Source: Bacteroidales bacterium | GTDB lineage: Bacteria > Bacteroidota > Bacteroidia > Bacteroidales > WCHB1-69 | Length of the DNA: 50,168 bases | Assembly (NCBI GenBank): GCA_016290295.1 | Contig: JAEETJ010000019.1 | Span: forward strand, 1-50,168 | Direction of reading: 5' to 3' | Shown: one piece after another, positions 1 to 9,700 of the stretch | Numbering within the stretch: position 1 is the first letter of the stretch | Layout of the letters: every line of letters begins with the position of its first letter | The notes under the pieces: generated by a model | What the model was told of the DNA's origin: nothing | What the model saw: the letters and a program-made list of their open reading frames with translations, nothing else | Database searches by the model: none | Translations under genes and position numbers: made by a program

Positions 1-1911
1 CGCAACCATTGTTATTGGTATACTCGTAAGTGTAGGTATCGGAAGTGGTGTAAATCGTGCCATGCCACTCGTATGCATCACATACAGTAGTGTCGAACAC
101 ATTGTGTGTACCGTAGTTGACGGTCAGGTGCAGGGTATCAACGCTTGCGCAACCATTGTTGTTGGTGTACTCGTATGTGTAGGTGTCGGAGGTAGTGTAG
201 GTCGTGCCGTGCCACTCGTAGCTTTCACATACGATTGTGTCGATAACATTGTGCGTACCGTAGTTGACCGTCAGGTGCAGCGTATCAACACTTGGGCAAC
301 CATCAGCGTTGGTGTACTCGTAAGTGTAGGTGTCGGAGGTGGTGTAGGTCATGCCGTGCCACTCGTAAGCCTCACATACAGTAGTATCGAACACATTGTG
401 CGTACCGTAGTTGACGGTCAGGTGCAGGGTATCAACACTTGCGCAACCATTGTTATTGGTATACTCGTAAGTGTAGGTATCGGAAGTGGTGTAAATCGTG
501 CCATGCCACTCGTATGCATCACATACAGTAGTGTCGAACACATTGTGTGTACCGTAGTTGACGGTCAGATGCAAGGTGTCAACACTTGCGCAACCATTGT
601 TATTGGTGTATTCGTATGTGTATGTGTCGGAGGTGGTGTAGATCGTGCCATGCCACTCATAAGCTTCACATACGGTGGTATCGAACACATTGTGCGTACC
701 GTAGTTGATGGTCAGGTGCAGGGTATCAACATCAACACAACCATAAGTATTAGTTTGGTCATAAGCATAGGTGTAAATACCTGAAACAGTATAAACTGTA
801 CCATGCCACTCATAGCTTTCACATACGGTGGTGTCAAACACGTTATGCATGCCGTAGTTAACGGTCAGGTGCAGCGTATCAACACTTGTACAGCCATTGT
901 TGTTGGTGTACTCGTAAGTGTATGTGTCAGAGGTGGTATAGGTCGTGCCATGCCACTCATAAGCTTCACATACGGTGGTGTCGAAGACATTGTGCGTACC
1001 ATAGTTGACGGTCAGATGCAAGGTGTCAACACTTGCACAACCATTGTTATTGGTGTACTCGTAGGTGTAGGTGTCGGAGGTGGTATAGATTGTGCCATGC
1101 CACTCATAGCTTTCACATACGATGGTGTCGATAACATTGTGCGTGCCGTAGTTGACAGTCAGGTGCAAGGTGTCAACACTTGCGCAACCATCAGCATTGA
1201 TGTACTCGTAAGTGTAGGTGTCGGAGGTGGTGTAGGTCATGCCGTGCCACTCGTAAGCCTCACATACAGTGGTATCGAAGACATTATGTGTACCATAGTT
1301 GACGGTCAGGTGCAGGGTATCAACACTTGCACAACCATTGTTGTTGGTATACTCGTAGGTGTAAGTGTCAGAGGTGGTGTAGGTCGTGCCGTGCCACTCG
1401 TATGCCTCACATACGGTGGTGTCGAAGACATTGTGTGTACCGTAGTTGACGGTCAAGTGCAGGGTATCAACACTTGAGCAACCATTGTTGTTGGTGTACT
1501 CATAGGTGTATGTGTCGGAGGTGGTGTAGATTGTGCCATGCCACTCGTAGCTTTCACATACGATGGTGTCGATAACATTGTGCGTGCCGTAGTTGACCGT
1601 CAGGTGCAGCGTATCAACACTTGGGCAACCTTCAGCATTGGTGTACTCGTAAGTGTAGGTATCGGAGGTGGTGTAGGTTGTGCCATGCCACTCGTATGCT
1701 TCACATACTATGGTGTCGAATACATTGTGTGTACCGTAGTTGACGGTCAGGTACAACGTATCTACACTTGCACAACCATCAGCATTAGTATAGTCATAAG
1801 TATATGTGCCAGATGTTGTATATGTCGATTCATGCCACTCGTAAGCCTCACATACAGTAGTGTCATAAACATTGTGCGTACTATAGTTCACGGTCAATTG
1901 AAGTGTCACTG
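1..1911. repeat. 147-bp tandem repeats (at least 13 copies) inside a secreted protein gene
   Basis: The anchor gccactc recurs at 64, 211, 358, 505, 652, 805, 952, 1099, 1246, 1393, 1540, 1687 and 1834. Every interval is 147 bp except one of 153 bp (652 to 805), which adds two codons. Each unit encodes 49 residues with two cysteines. Copies are far more alike than protein constraint requires. Longer identities occur at 441 bp (three units): the sequence from position 1 reappears from 442 with almost no change, and the unit at 1099 resembles the one at 1540. The array continues past the left edge. Copy number may be under-assembled. Confidence 0.95.
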
Positions 1912-4093
1912 TGCTGTCGCAACCGTTAGCGGCTCCTCCGACGTAGGTATAAGTCGGCAGGTTCGTGCTTTCATAATATGTTATTCCATTGATCCAAGTC
2001 AGGCTGTCACAGGCAATCTGCACGTCGACACCTTCCACGCTGTGATTCACTGTCAAGTTATAATTAATAGTGCTGTCGCAGCCTGTAGCCAAAGTATAGG
2101 TATAGCTGATGAGACCGCTCTGTGTATAGGTACTGTCGTGCCATACGAACTCGTCGCAGACGATAGTATCAATAGTTACATTATAGGTCGGATTTTCCTT
2201 CACATACCAAATAACGATACTGTCGCAACCTTCAGCTGTAGTCAAGGTGTCGGTATACGTTCCTGCCTCCACCAATTCGCGTCCGTAGAAATCGATGCTA
2301 CTACCTTCACAAAGAGATTTGTTTAGACGGGTAATTGGTGTAATATGCTGTATAATCTCATTCAGGTCGAAACTCTTTTCATAAGACAGTCCACCGATAT
2401 CAGTAGTCCTGATGCGAACCGAAAATGTTGTCTGGCGACTGCAAACAAAAGTTGTGTCAGTTTTCAGGATATTACCATCGATAGTAAAAAGCCCATTGTC
2501 ATCGTCACCTTCACCACTCACCAATTCATACACAAATGGCAGATTCACATCATTATCCAAAGTATATAAAGTACCTATCATGGTATTTACAGGATCATAT
2601 TCATAGAAAGAATTTCCATTTAACACCAAATCGATAGGAGCGGTATTGTAATTGATGGAAGTATCCGGTTGTGCTTTAAAGGCCTCTCTATTACCCACAT
2701 TATCCGTAGCGATAGACATAAACTGGTAATAGACTCCATTTTCAAGCGCATAGGAAAGAGTGCTGTCAGGATGAGCGCTACCGATTGTAATATAATCAGC
2801 GTTATTTGCGGACACATATACCTCAACAATCTGAACACCAGAGCCATTGACATCATCTTGCGCCTCAAAAGAGAAGGTACAATAGAGCGAGTCGCTGGCA
2901 TTCATTTCGGCGTAGAGGGTGGAAGTTGGGGCCACAGCATCGAAAGTGTTGGTCCACACATTCGTACCGATGGGAGCGTTATCATCGAAAACGATCAAAG
3001 CTTCAGCACTGACGGTGTCGCCAGTTTGCACATTCGCATCTGGAGAGATATAGAAACTCACATAGCCCTGTCCATGTCCGAGAGAATCGTTGATAGGCAG
3101 AAAACCCATTTGTGAGCTAGCGGGCTCAGCGCCTGTGGCTGGATCAATACTCTGGAAAATCCAGAACAACTGATGGTTAATGATATCAATACCGGCAGTC
3201 ACATCCACCCAAACGCCCAAGGAGTCAGACACATCCAGACGCTGGCTATAGGATGACACATTGGAAGGTACCGTAAAGATAAAACTACCGAAACCGAAAT
3301 CCGCCAGACGGAAAGAGGCAATCTTCTGATTTTCAGGAACGTCGTATGTAATTTTCACTCTTGATGCCGGTGCCATAGCAAATTCAGGGTCATTCTCAAA
3401 TTCAATGGTATAATTCATTTTATCTGTTTTATTGACAAAATGAAGTTCTTCGTCATAGCCAGCGGGTCCTTTGATTTCATTGGGGTCTTGAGAGCACTCC
3501 TCTTTTTTGGCATAGCCATCCACATCATCCCAACCAGTGTTTCCGTCCGCATCACGAACAATACAAATCACACTAAAATGGCCCTCGCCTGGTCTGACAG
3601 TTTTGAAAGCGACATTACCACGTGGCTCCCAACCTCCCGTAAAAGTGTATGGAGGTGTACCACCTGATACGTTGGCGGCAAAAGTCACCTCCGGAATTTC
3701 ATTACAATTGCCATCTACCGATGTCGGACCGGTAATAATCACTGTCACGAGACAAGCATCTTCCTTGGTAATAGAGACAGAGCCGGTGTAAAACACCACA
3801 CTGGGACAAGAGTTTGACCTGACCGTTACCGAATAGTTTCCGCTGGTCAAGCCTGATGCTATTGCCGAAGTCGAGACGACTTCCCCACCCTTCTTCCATT
3901 CAATGGTACTTTTTGAATTCAAGCCTGCAGGAAGATCCACGACGGCGACTCCATCATGACCAGGAGAACAGGATTCCTTGTTCACCATGTAGGCTTTAAT
4001 ACATTCACCTTGGGCAAAGGCGCTGTTGATCACACTCAACAATATCATTGCAAGTGCTATTATCTGAAAGAAAATTCCATTTATTTTTTTCAT
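1..4093 (-). CDS. Secreted modular repeat protein, C-terminus beyond window (partial)
   Basis: The frame reads open from the ATG at 4093 to the left edge, about 1,364 codons, wherever I translated it. It starts with a signal peptide (MKKINGIFFQIIALAMILL, ending SAFAQ). Residues about 110-200 look like a PKD/SprB-like beta domain. Residues about 210-470 hold a domain with the motif GPAGYDEELHF and later FENDPEFAMAP, which I associate with giant modular surface proteins. Residues about 498-575 are cadherin-like (SGEGDDDNGLFTIDGN). From about residue 620 come divergent cysteine-containing repeats, and from about 727 near-identical 49-residue repeats with two cysteines each (YTNNNGC, DTTVCEAYEWHGT). 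It is the last visible gene of a four-gene minus-strand operon, 18 bp after its neighbour. The C-terminus, where a T9SS sorting domain could sit, is not visible. A surface adhesin role is inferred from architecture only. Confidence 0.85.
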   Translation of the reverse strand, partial: MKKINGIFFQIIALAMILLSVINSAFAQGECIKAYMVNKESCSPGHDGVAVVDLPAGLNSKSTIEWKKGGEVVSTSAIASGLTSGNYSVTVRSNSCPSVVFYTGSVSITKEDACLVTVIITGPTSVDGNCNEIPEVTFAANVSGGTPPYTFTGGWEPRGNVAFKTVRPGEGHFSVICIVRDADGNTGWDDVDGYAKKEECSQDPNEIKGPAGYDEELHFVNKTDKMNYTIEFENDPEFAMAPASRVKITYDVPENQKIASFRLADFGFGSFIFTVPSNVSSYSQRLDVSDSLGVWVDVTAGIDIINHQLFWIFQSIDPATGAEPASSQMGFLPINDSLGHGQGYVSFYISPDANVQTGDTVSAEALIVFDDNAPIGTNVWTNTFDAVAPTSTLYAEMNASDSLYCTFSFEAQDDVNGSGVQIVEVYVSANNADYITIGSAHPDSTLSYALENGVYYQFMSIATDNVGNREAFKAQPDTSINYNTAPIDLVLNGNSFYEYDPVNTMIGTLYTLDNDVNLPFVYELVSGEGDDDNGLFTIDGNILKTDTTFVCSRQTTFSVRIRTTDIGGLSYEKSFDLNEIIQHITPITRLNKSLCEGSSIDFYGRELVEAGTYTDTLTTAEGCDSIVIWYVKENPTYNVTIDTIVCDEFVWHDSTYTQSGLISYTYTLATGCDSTINYNLTVNHSVEGVDVQIACDSLTWINGITYYESTNLPTYTYVGGAANGCDSTVTLQLTVNYSTHNVYDTTVCEAYEWHESTYTTSGTYTYDYTNADGCASVDTLYLTVNYGTHNVFDTIVCEAYEWHGTTYTTSDTYTYEYTNAEGCPSVDTLHLTVNYGTHNVIDTIVCESYEWHGTIYTTSDTYTYEYTNNNGCSSVDTLHLTVNYGTHNVFDTTVCEAYEWHGTTYTTSDTYTYEYTNNNGCASVDTLHLTVNYGTHNVFDTTVCEAYEWHGMTYTTSDTYTYEYINADGCASVDTLHLTVNYGTHNVIDTIVCESYEWHGTIYTTSDTYTYEYTNNNGCASVDTLHLTVNYGTHNVFDTTVCEAYEWHGTTYTTSDTYTYEYTNNNGCTSVDTLHLTVNYGMHNVFDTTVCESYEWHGTVYTVSGIYTYAYDQTNTYGCVDVDTLHLTINYGTHNVFDTTVCEAYEWHGTIYTTSDTYTYEYTNNNGCASVDTLHLTVNYGTHNVFDTTVCDAYEWHGTIYTTSDTYTYEYTNNNGCASVDTLHLTVNYGTHNVFDTTVCEAYEWHGMTYTTSDTYTYEYTNADGCPSVDTLHLTVNYGTHNVIDTIVCESYEWHGTTYTTSDTYTYEYTNNNGCASVDTLHLTVNYGTHNVFDTTVCDAYEWHGTIYTTSDTYTYEYTNNNGC

Positions 4094-4111
4094 ATCGTTT
4101 TCCTTTCTTTT

Positions 4112-5521
4112 TTATTCACAAACATCGCCAACACCATTACCATTGGCATCCTGTTGATCGGGGTTAAAGTAATTGGGACAATTGTCAATCTCATTAGGAA
4201 CAGTGTCACCATCGAGGTCGGGGTCGCAAACGTCGCCTATACCGTCACAATCCATATCCGCTTGATCAGGATTATAAGTATCGGGGCAATTATCCGTATC
4301 GTCAGCGATACCATCGCCATCGCGATCGGAATCGCACACATCGCCAATACCATCATTATCCGCATCCTCCTGATCGGGATTATAGATTAAGGGACAATTA
4401 TCGCAAGCATCGCCAATGCCGTCGTTGTCGCTGTCGGCCTGGCCTGGATTGAATTGGAAGGGACAATTATCCGCCTCATCGGGAATACCATCGCCATCCT
4501 GATCAAGGTCATTCTCATTTGGAATTCCATCACCATCGATATCGTCATCACAATCATCACCTAAACCATCGCCATCGAAGTCATACTGACGGGGATTCGG
4601 ATAAAACTTGCAATTGTCGCAGCTATCCCCCAAACCGTCATGATCACTGTCTAACTGGTCTGGATTAGGCTTATACATACAATTATCGCAAATATCACCT
4701 ATTCCATCTCGGTCAAAATCCGCTTGATTTGGATTATAGCTATGAGGACAATTATCACAAACGTCACCTACTCCATCCTCATCACTATCCAGCTGGTCCG
4801 GATTCTGAGTGCAGGGACAATTATCCTGGCTATTGGGGATGCCATCGCCATCCAAATCATCACCAGTGATAAAATCATTCACACCCTTCTTGGCCATAAA
4901 CTGCAGAAGATTTCCTGTCAATGACGAGCTATCTCTCACCACAGCAATGTACCACCTGTTGTTCACCATTTGCATGCCGAAAGGAATAGTAGTTAAAAGC
5001 GTATCACTGTTATAGCAATTCACCATTGCCACGGTAAAATCATCTTGCTCGTATGTAAACAACAGCTTCATTTGCTCTATCAATGAAACCACAGACAAAT
5101 AACGCTGCTGTATAGAGTCAACGGCCAATATAGTACTGATAGTTGTCGCATCCACAGGACGATATTGTTGGGTGATACCATTCACATTATGGTTGTGATA
5201 AGCTTGCAACAACCTGCACAAAGCGGCTGGCAACGAAGCATCTTGAGTGGGGTTTTGTGTACCACCCGAAACAGAGATAATACGACTGTCGTCCTCCGAC
5301 GGGGTTAAACCATACACACCGTATGAAAATACCATGCCACAAACATTGTGACTACTGTCGGACATATATAAAGTTGTACTGTCAATTTGCATATCCATGG
5401 TCAACGTATAGTTTGTCGTCTGATACGATGAAGGATAACGACAAGTCTGGGCTTGTGTTTGGATAAAGGACAAAACTGCTACAGCAAGTCCTAAAATGAT
5501 ATATATCTTTTTCATCTTCAT
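4112..5521 (-). CDS. Secreted thrombospondin type-3 repeat (calcium-binding) protein
   Basis: 469 residues with a signal peptide (MKMKKIYIILGLAVAVLSF, then TQAQ). Residues about 25-215 form an unrecognised N-terminal domain. The rest is a run of aspartate-rich thrombospondin type-3 repeats. Eight DNC-type units are visible, each with a form like NPDQLDSDEDGVGD, plus linking DGDGIPN segments. This family binds many Ca2+ ions per domain and usually acts as a rigid spacer or stalk in extracellular proteins. The protein ends directly on the last repeat (GNGVGDVCE), so no T9SS sorting domain, lipobox or membrane anchor is present. It is third in the operon, 9 bp after the 393-residue gene and 18 bp before the repeat protein. 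A stalk or linker role with its operon partners is inference. Confidence 0.9.
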   Translation of the reverse strand: MKMKKIYIILGLAVAVLSFIQTQAQTCRYPSSYQTTNYTLTMDMQIDSTTLYMSDSSHNVCGMVFSYGVYGLTPSEDDSRIISVSGGTQNPTQDASLPAALCRLLQAYHNHNVNGITQQYRPVDATTISTILAVDSIQQRYLSVVSLIEQMKLLFTYEQDDFTVAMVNCYNSDTLLTTIPFGMQMVNNRWYIAVVRDSSSLTGNLLQFMAKKGVNDFITGDDLDGDGIPNSQDNCPCTQNPDQLDSDEDGVGDVCDNCPHSYNPNQADFDRDGIGDICDNCMYKPNPDQLDSDHDGLGDSCDNCKFYPNPRQYDFDGDGLGDDCDDDIDGDGIPNENDLDQDGDGIPDEADNCPFQFNPGQADSDNDGIGDACDNCPLIYNPDQEDADNDGIGDVCDSDRDGDGIADDTDNCPDTYNPDQADMDCDGIGDVCDPDLDGDTVPNEIDNCPNYFNPDQQDANGNGVGDVCE

Positions 5522-5530
5522 ACGCCTTTA

Positions 5531-6712
5531 TTAGTTAAAAAATGAATATGTAAACAAATTATAATCTACCTCATCAGTATAGAAGCTACACAGGGTTACT
5601 TTGCCAACAATCTTCAGACCCACATTCAAGGGGCTCCATTGAATTGACTCGCCAATAGTCCACGTCAAGCTTGTGCTGCCCTCTCCCACAAGATTAAGCT
5701 CAGCAGAGAGAAAATCCGGGTCTCCGAAAAACACCCGCACACCTCCCGCAACATTGGCATACAAGCTAAGAGGAATCGTAATAGTGGAGCACTCTCTCTT
5801 AAACTTGATGGACAAGGGTCCAAGTCTTACTCCTATCGCCGCACCCACATGAATTTCAAGACCTCCCACATGAGGAATACTCAGTGATGTAGGGATATAA
5901 CAATCAATACCCAAATACGCATCAATGGTCGGCAAATCCACTCTAAAGCCAGTAATTTCTTTACCTTCACAGCAGGCATGTATATCTGAGCCCTGTGGCA
6001 GACTTAAGACCAGATGGAAATCAGGAGAACAAGGATTAAAGTCTTTGGACAAAGTGTTTAACTTATCCGCAAATCCTTGGGCTTTCTGCACCATGGCATT
6101 TATTTTCTTGAAATCTTCAAGGAATTTATTGAAATCCACACTTTTGCACGTGGACAATCCTAAATCCTCATTAAAGACATTCACAGTGGCCTCATTGGTG
6201 GACGTATGACCTCGATAGTTAAGACTAAACGTTATCGTTTGCTCTTCATCTGACTCACCAGCATAATTCGTCACCCGGGTTGGTGTAAACTGTACCAATG
6301 ACTCATATCCATCAGGATTAGTTTTGATTTCAAAATCACTCAATGCCAAATTATCGCCAGAGTTGTAACAGTCCTTCAATGGTGTGACACTAACAATCGT
6401 AACGGAGTCAACCACTTTCACTTTCACCTGGTCTTGTTCCACACCGCAGGAAGAGGAACGCGTTACCGTGTACAACTCTTCAGAAGACTGTGGATTTACC
6501 GTAATAGTGGCTTGATGAGGATCACCAACAATATTAGGTCCCGACCACTCATAGCATTTGTCTGACGAGCCATCAGCAGCGCCAATGGTCACTGTCTGTG
6601 AGTTATCAGATTCTCTCAACACTTCCTTGTCTTCACCAGCCCACTGGGCTTTGGCCGTCATACACAGCAGAAGCATAAAAGCTGACGTAATTACTAATTT
6701 TATCGTTTTCAT
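5531..6712 (-). CDS. Secreted protein with N-terminal Ig/PKD-like domain, function unknown
   Basis: 393 residues with a clear signal peptide (MKTIKLVITSAFMLLLCMTA, then KAQ). Residues about 30-100 resemble a PKD/Ig-like domain (CYEWSGPNIVGDPHQATITV, then YTVTRSSSCG). Residues about 105-180 look like a second beta domain. The C-terminal 180 residues are rich in beta strand and glycine, with several cysteines (HACCEGKE, LGIDCY, KRECS); I do not recognise this fold. No sorting domain or membrane anchor is visible. It lies 14 bp downstream of the giant gene and 9 bp upstream of the TSP3 gene, so it is almost certainly co-transcribed with them. The function is unknown; a secreted component of the same surface structure is the simplest guess. 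Confidence 0.8.
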   Translation of the reverse strand: MKTIKLVITSAFMLLLCMTAKAQWAGEDKEVLRESDNSQTVTIGAADGSSDKCYEWSGPNIVGDPHQATITVNPQSSEELYTVTRSSSCGVEQDQVKVKVVDSVTIVSVTPLKDCYNSGDNLALSDFEIKTNPDGYESLVQFTPTRVTNYAGESDEEQTITFSLNYRGHTSTNEATVNVFNEDLGLSTCKSVDFNKFLEDFKKINAMVQKAQGFADKLNTLSKDFNPCSPDFHLVLSLPQGSDIHACCEGKEITGFRVDLPTIDAYLGIDCYIPTSLSIPHVGGLEIHVGAAIGVRLGPLSIKFKRECSTITIPLSLYANVAGGVRVFFGDPDFLSAELNLVGEGSTSLTWTIGESIQWSPLNVGLKIVGKVTLCSFYTDEVDYNLFTYSFFN

Positions 6713-6726
6713 ATCGCTTTATTTTT

Positions 6727-9700
6727 TTATTCTTGAACTGGTTTAATGGTGAAAATCAAGGCACCCGACGTAAATCCATAGATATTGAGGGTTCCATAGC
6801 TGCCCGGGCGGAGCAGACCTTGAGGCTCACCCTCAATGGACAAGGGGACTCGCAATATCGTTTGATGAAGAGTGATGCCATCTGGAGTCAGTGCAATGGG
6901 ACATCCTCCGATACTGGTAATCTCCAGTACCTGATCATGCAAGTCAACATTTCCGACATTACCGAACTCCAACATCATCACTATATTACGGTTGGGACGC
7001 GGAGAGCTGGGGAATAGCATATTATATGACAGACCTGATGGCTGACCTTCCTCAATGGTAAAGCCATTAGCAAGCACGGCCTCTCCTTCGCAGAAGTTCA
7101 CAGCACTCACATCATAAATGCCTGGCGTATGACCTGTCAAATCGAACTGCGCAAATACCTGATAATAATTCACATAAATAATAGAATCGGCAGTAATCAC
7201 CTCATTGCCACGACGCATGGTCACTATCATATCAGGACGGAAACGCGAACCCGTGAGTTCCACAGTCACCATACCCGTATTTCCACCATGATTATCGTTC
7301 ACACCCATCAGTTCGAAAGGCAGGATATCAGCACGAACAATCGTATTCTGCGCATGATCAACTGGAGTAGAACCATATATATTCACTCCATAGAAGCCAG
7401 GCTGCGTAGCAGGAATGTACAATTCTGAGTTAGCCTGATATTGTCCAATAGTGGAATAACTGTAATTCAGGTTATCACCCATCGCATTATAAGTAGCATA
7501 TATCATATTCACAGCACCCATGAGAGAATCTTCTGATGTCAAATGAATACGTACGGTTTGGTTCACATTGTCACCGACATTGAGCATGTAGTCCGACACC
7601 TCATTGTTGCGGAGTGTGTCATACACATTTTCATTGAATGGCAATGGACGGATAGTAACGGCAAACGGATCAATAGAATAAGCAGTATTGTTGTTGTCAT
7701 TCACCTCGTTGAACGCATTGGTTACGTCAGTCTTCACAATAAGATAATAGTTACCCGCTGACAAACCACTGACACGAGTTTCCAGATTCTGCTGCAAAGT
7801 AGCATCCACATCCAAATTCACAGTATTGGTCGTAACACTACCCAACAAACGGTCATTGGCATCAAATGCGGTATCTGTAGAGACATACACCAATGAACGC
7901 AAGCCATTACCGGAAACTGCATAATCGCCTATGTTCTGGACAGTCCATTCAGCATGGAGTGTTTGACCCGAGACAATGGTGTTTTCACATGTCACATCAG
8001 TCACCACCAAATCACCCGGAACCGGTAAAATCACAATGACAGGCACAACAGCCGTATTATTCTCCTGATTTGCATCATACGGAGTATTGTTGACATTAGC
8101 TTTCATCAACAAGTACAAATTACCACTGTAAGGCAACGGAACCACAAAACTAAGCGTATCTCTATAGAAATCACCCGATGCCAAGTTCACATTTCGTTGA
8201 TTTTTAGTTCGCAACTCAACATCAGAATTGTCATAGTTGTTATTTAAAGATACAAACAACTTGTCGTTCCAATTTCCTTGTGCGATAGCAATGTCACCAA
8301 CATTGGTCACCTTATAGGCAATACGTGCCTGCTGACCACTAACGATATCATCTAACACCTCAACCTCACCAATTGATATATCAGGTGTCGGTATACTATT
8401 GACAGTCAACGTTTTTATCAAAACATTGTTGCTGATATTGATATCCGAATTATTGAGATTGTAGTCGGTGACACCTATCAAATAAGAGGTAGAAGGAGCC
8501 CCTAATGGTATGGTCACCCGTATGGGCACCTCATAACTGGCCCCTGGTTCTACCACACTTCTGTGAGTCATAGACTGCATCAGCTGGTCGGTAGCATGCA
8601 ACACATCATCCGACGACAGGTAGAGCACATCTTGCCATGAGGAAGACAGTGTTGGCAATGCTGAATTGTTTTGGATATGCAAAATAAAGGTGGCCGTTTC
8701 TCCCCACTGCATAACATCTGGTCCCTCAATTTGCGTCAACCGCAGATCCAACTGATAAACTGAGGTCGCAATCATATTACTAACCGCCTTGTTGTTGTGT
8801 TCGCCTTCATGCTCATACACCTGATTGTTGGCATCAACAAACGCATGGATATAGTAATTGCCTGACACAACATTGATCGGCATAGTTACTGTCACCGTAT
8901 TGGAAACCGATTCATTGACTCCCAAATTGAGGTAATCATAATTCGTAAACAGAAGTTTCAGCGTGTCGTATGATGTGGGAGACATGGAATAATAGAACTT
9001 TTGCATCACTCGGGTATTATTCAAGGCTCCCGTACCCTGGTTGGCAATAGTGTAAGTCAGGGTAACACCTGTACCAAGGTATGCCTGTGCAGGAGCCACA
9101 AGTGAGGAAATAACCAAATCGGGTGAAGGACTGAGCAGAACCTCAACAGGAACACTTACCGCCTCATTATTGCCCAGATTTCCGCCTTCACACACATGAG
9201 CATCGGCATTGCATACCACATGATAATAATAAGTACCACTGATACCATTGGGGATAACCAATGAACAAGTATATGTTTCACTGTCACCAATACCCAAATC
9301 CAAAGCATGTGTATGGGTATATATCAAGTCTGAAGCCTGATAGCTATTAGCGGAAGTGCTGAAGTAGATTTCATCAGTCACATTTTGCGAATTAATCGGT
9401 GCGGCACCAGTGTTGATTATGGTATACGACAACTCGGCAGGAGTGCCACTCCACAAATGACTGTTAGTGTCCGCATCCCCCATAACTGGTATCACCTCTC
9501 CAACCGTCAGATTGGGCGTGACGAAATTCAGATTCACAGTTGTGATATTATTTTCCTCATTCGCTTCAAACACAGAGCCACCCTCATCAACACTGAATCT
9601 CAACACATCTGTTTGGGCGGAAACACAAGGAAGTTGTATCGTAGCTGTACGAGTCATTGACCCTCCAGCCGGCATATTAATGTTTCTTACATTCGCCTGA

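Noticed and set aside
62-2326. Long plus-strand open frames rich in Val/Gly (VGVGGGV repeats)
   Set aside because: They are the antisense of the 147-bp repeats of a clearly secreted minus-strand protein; the repeat length is a multiple of three, so all frames tend to stay open.
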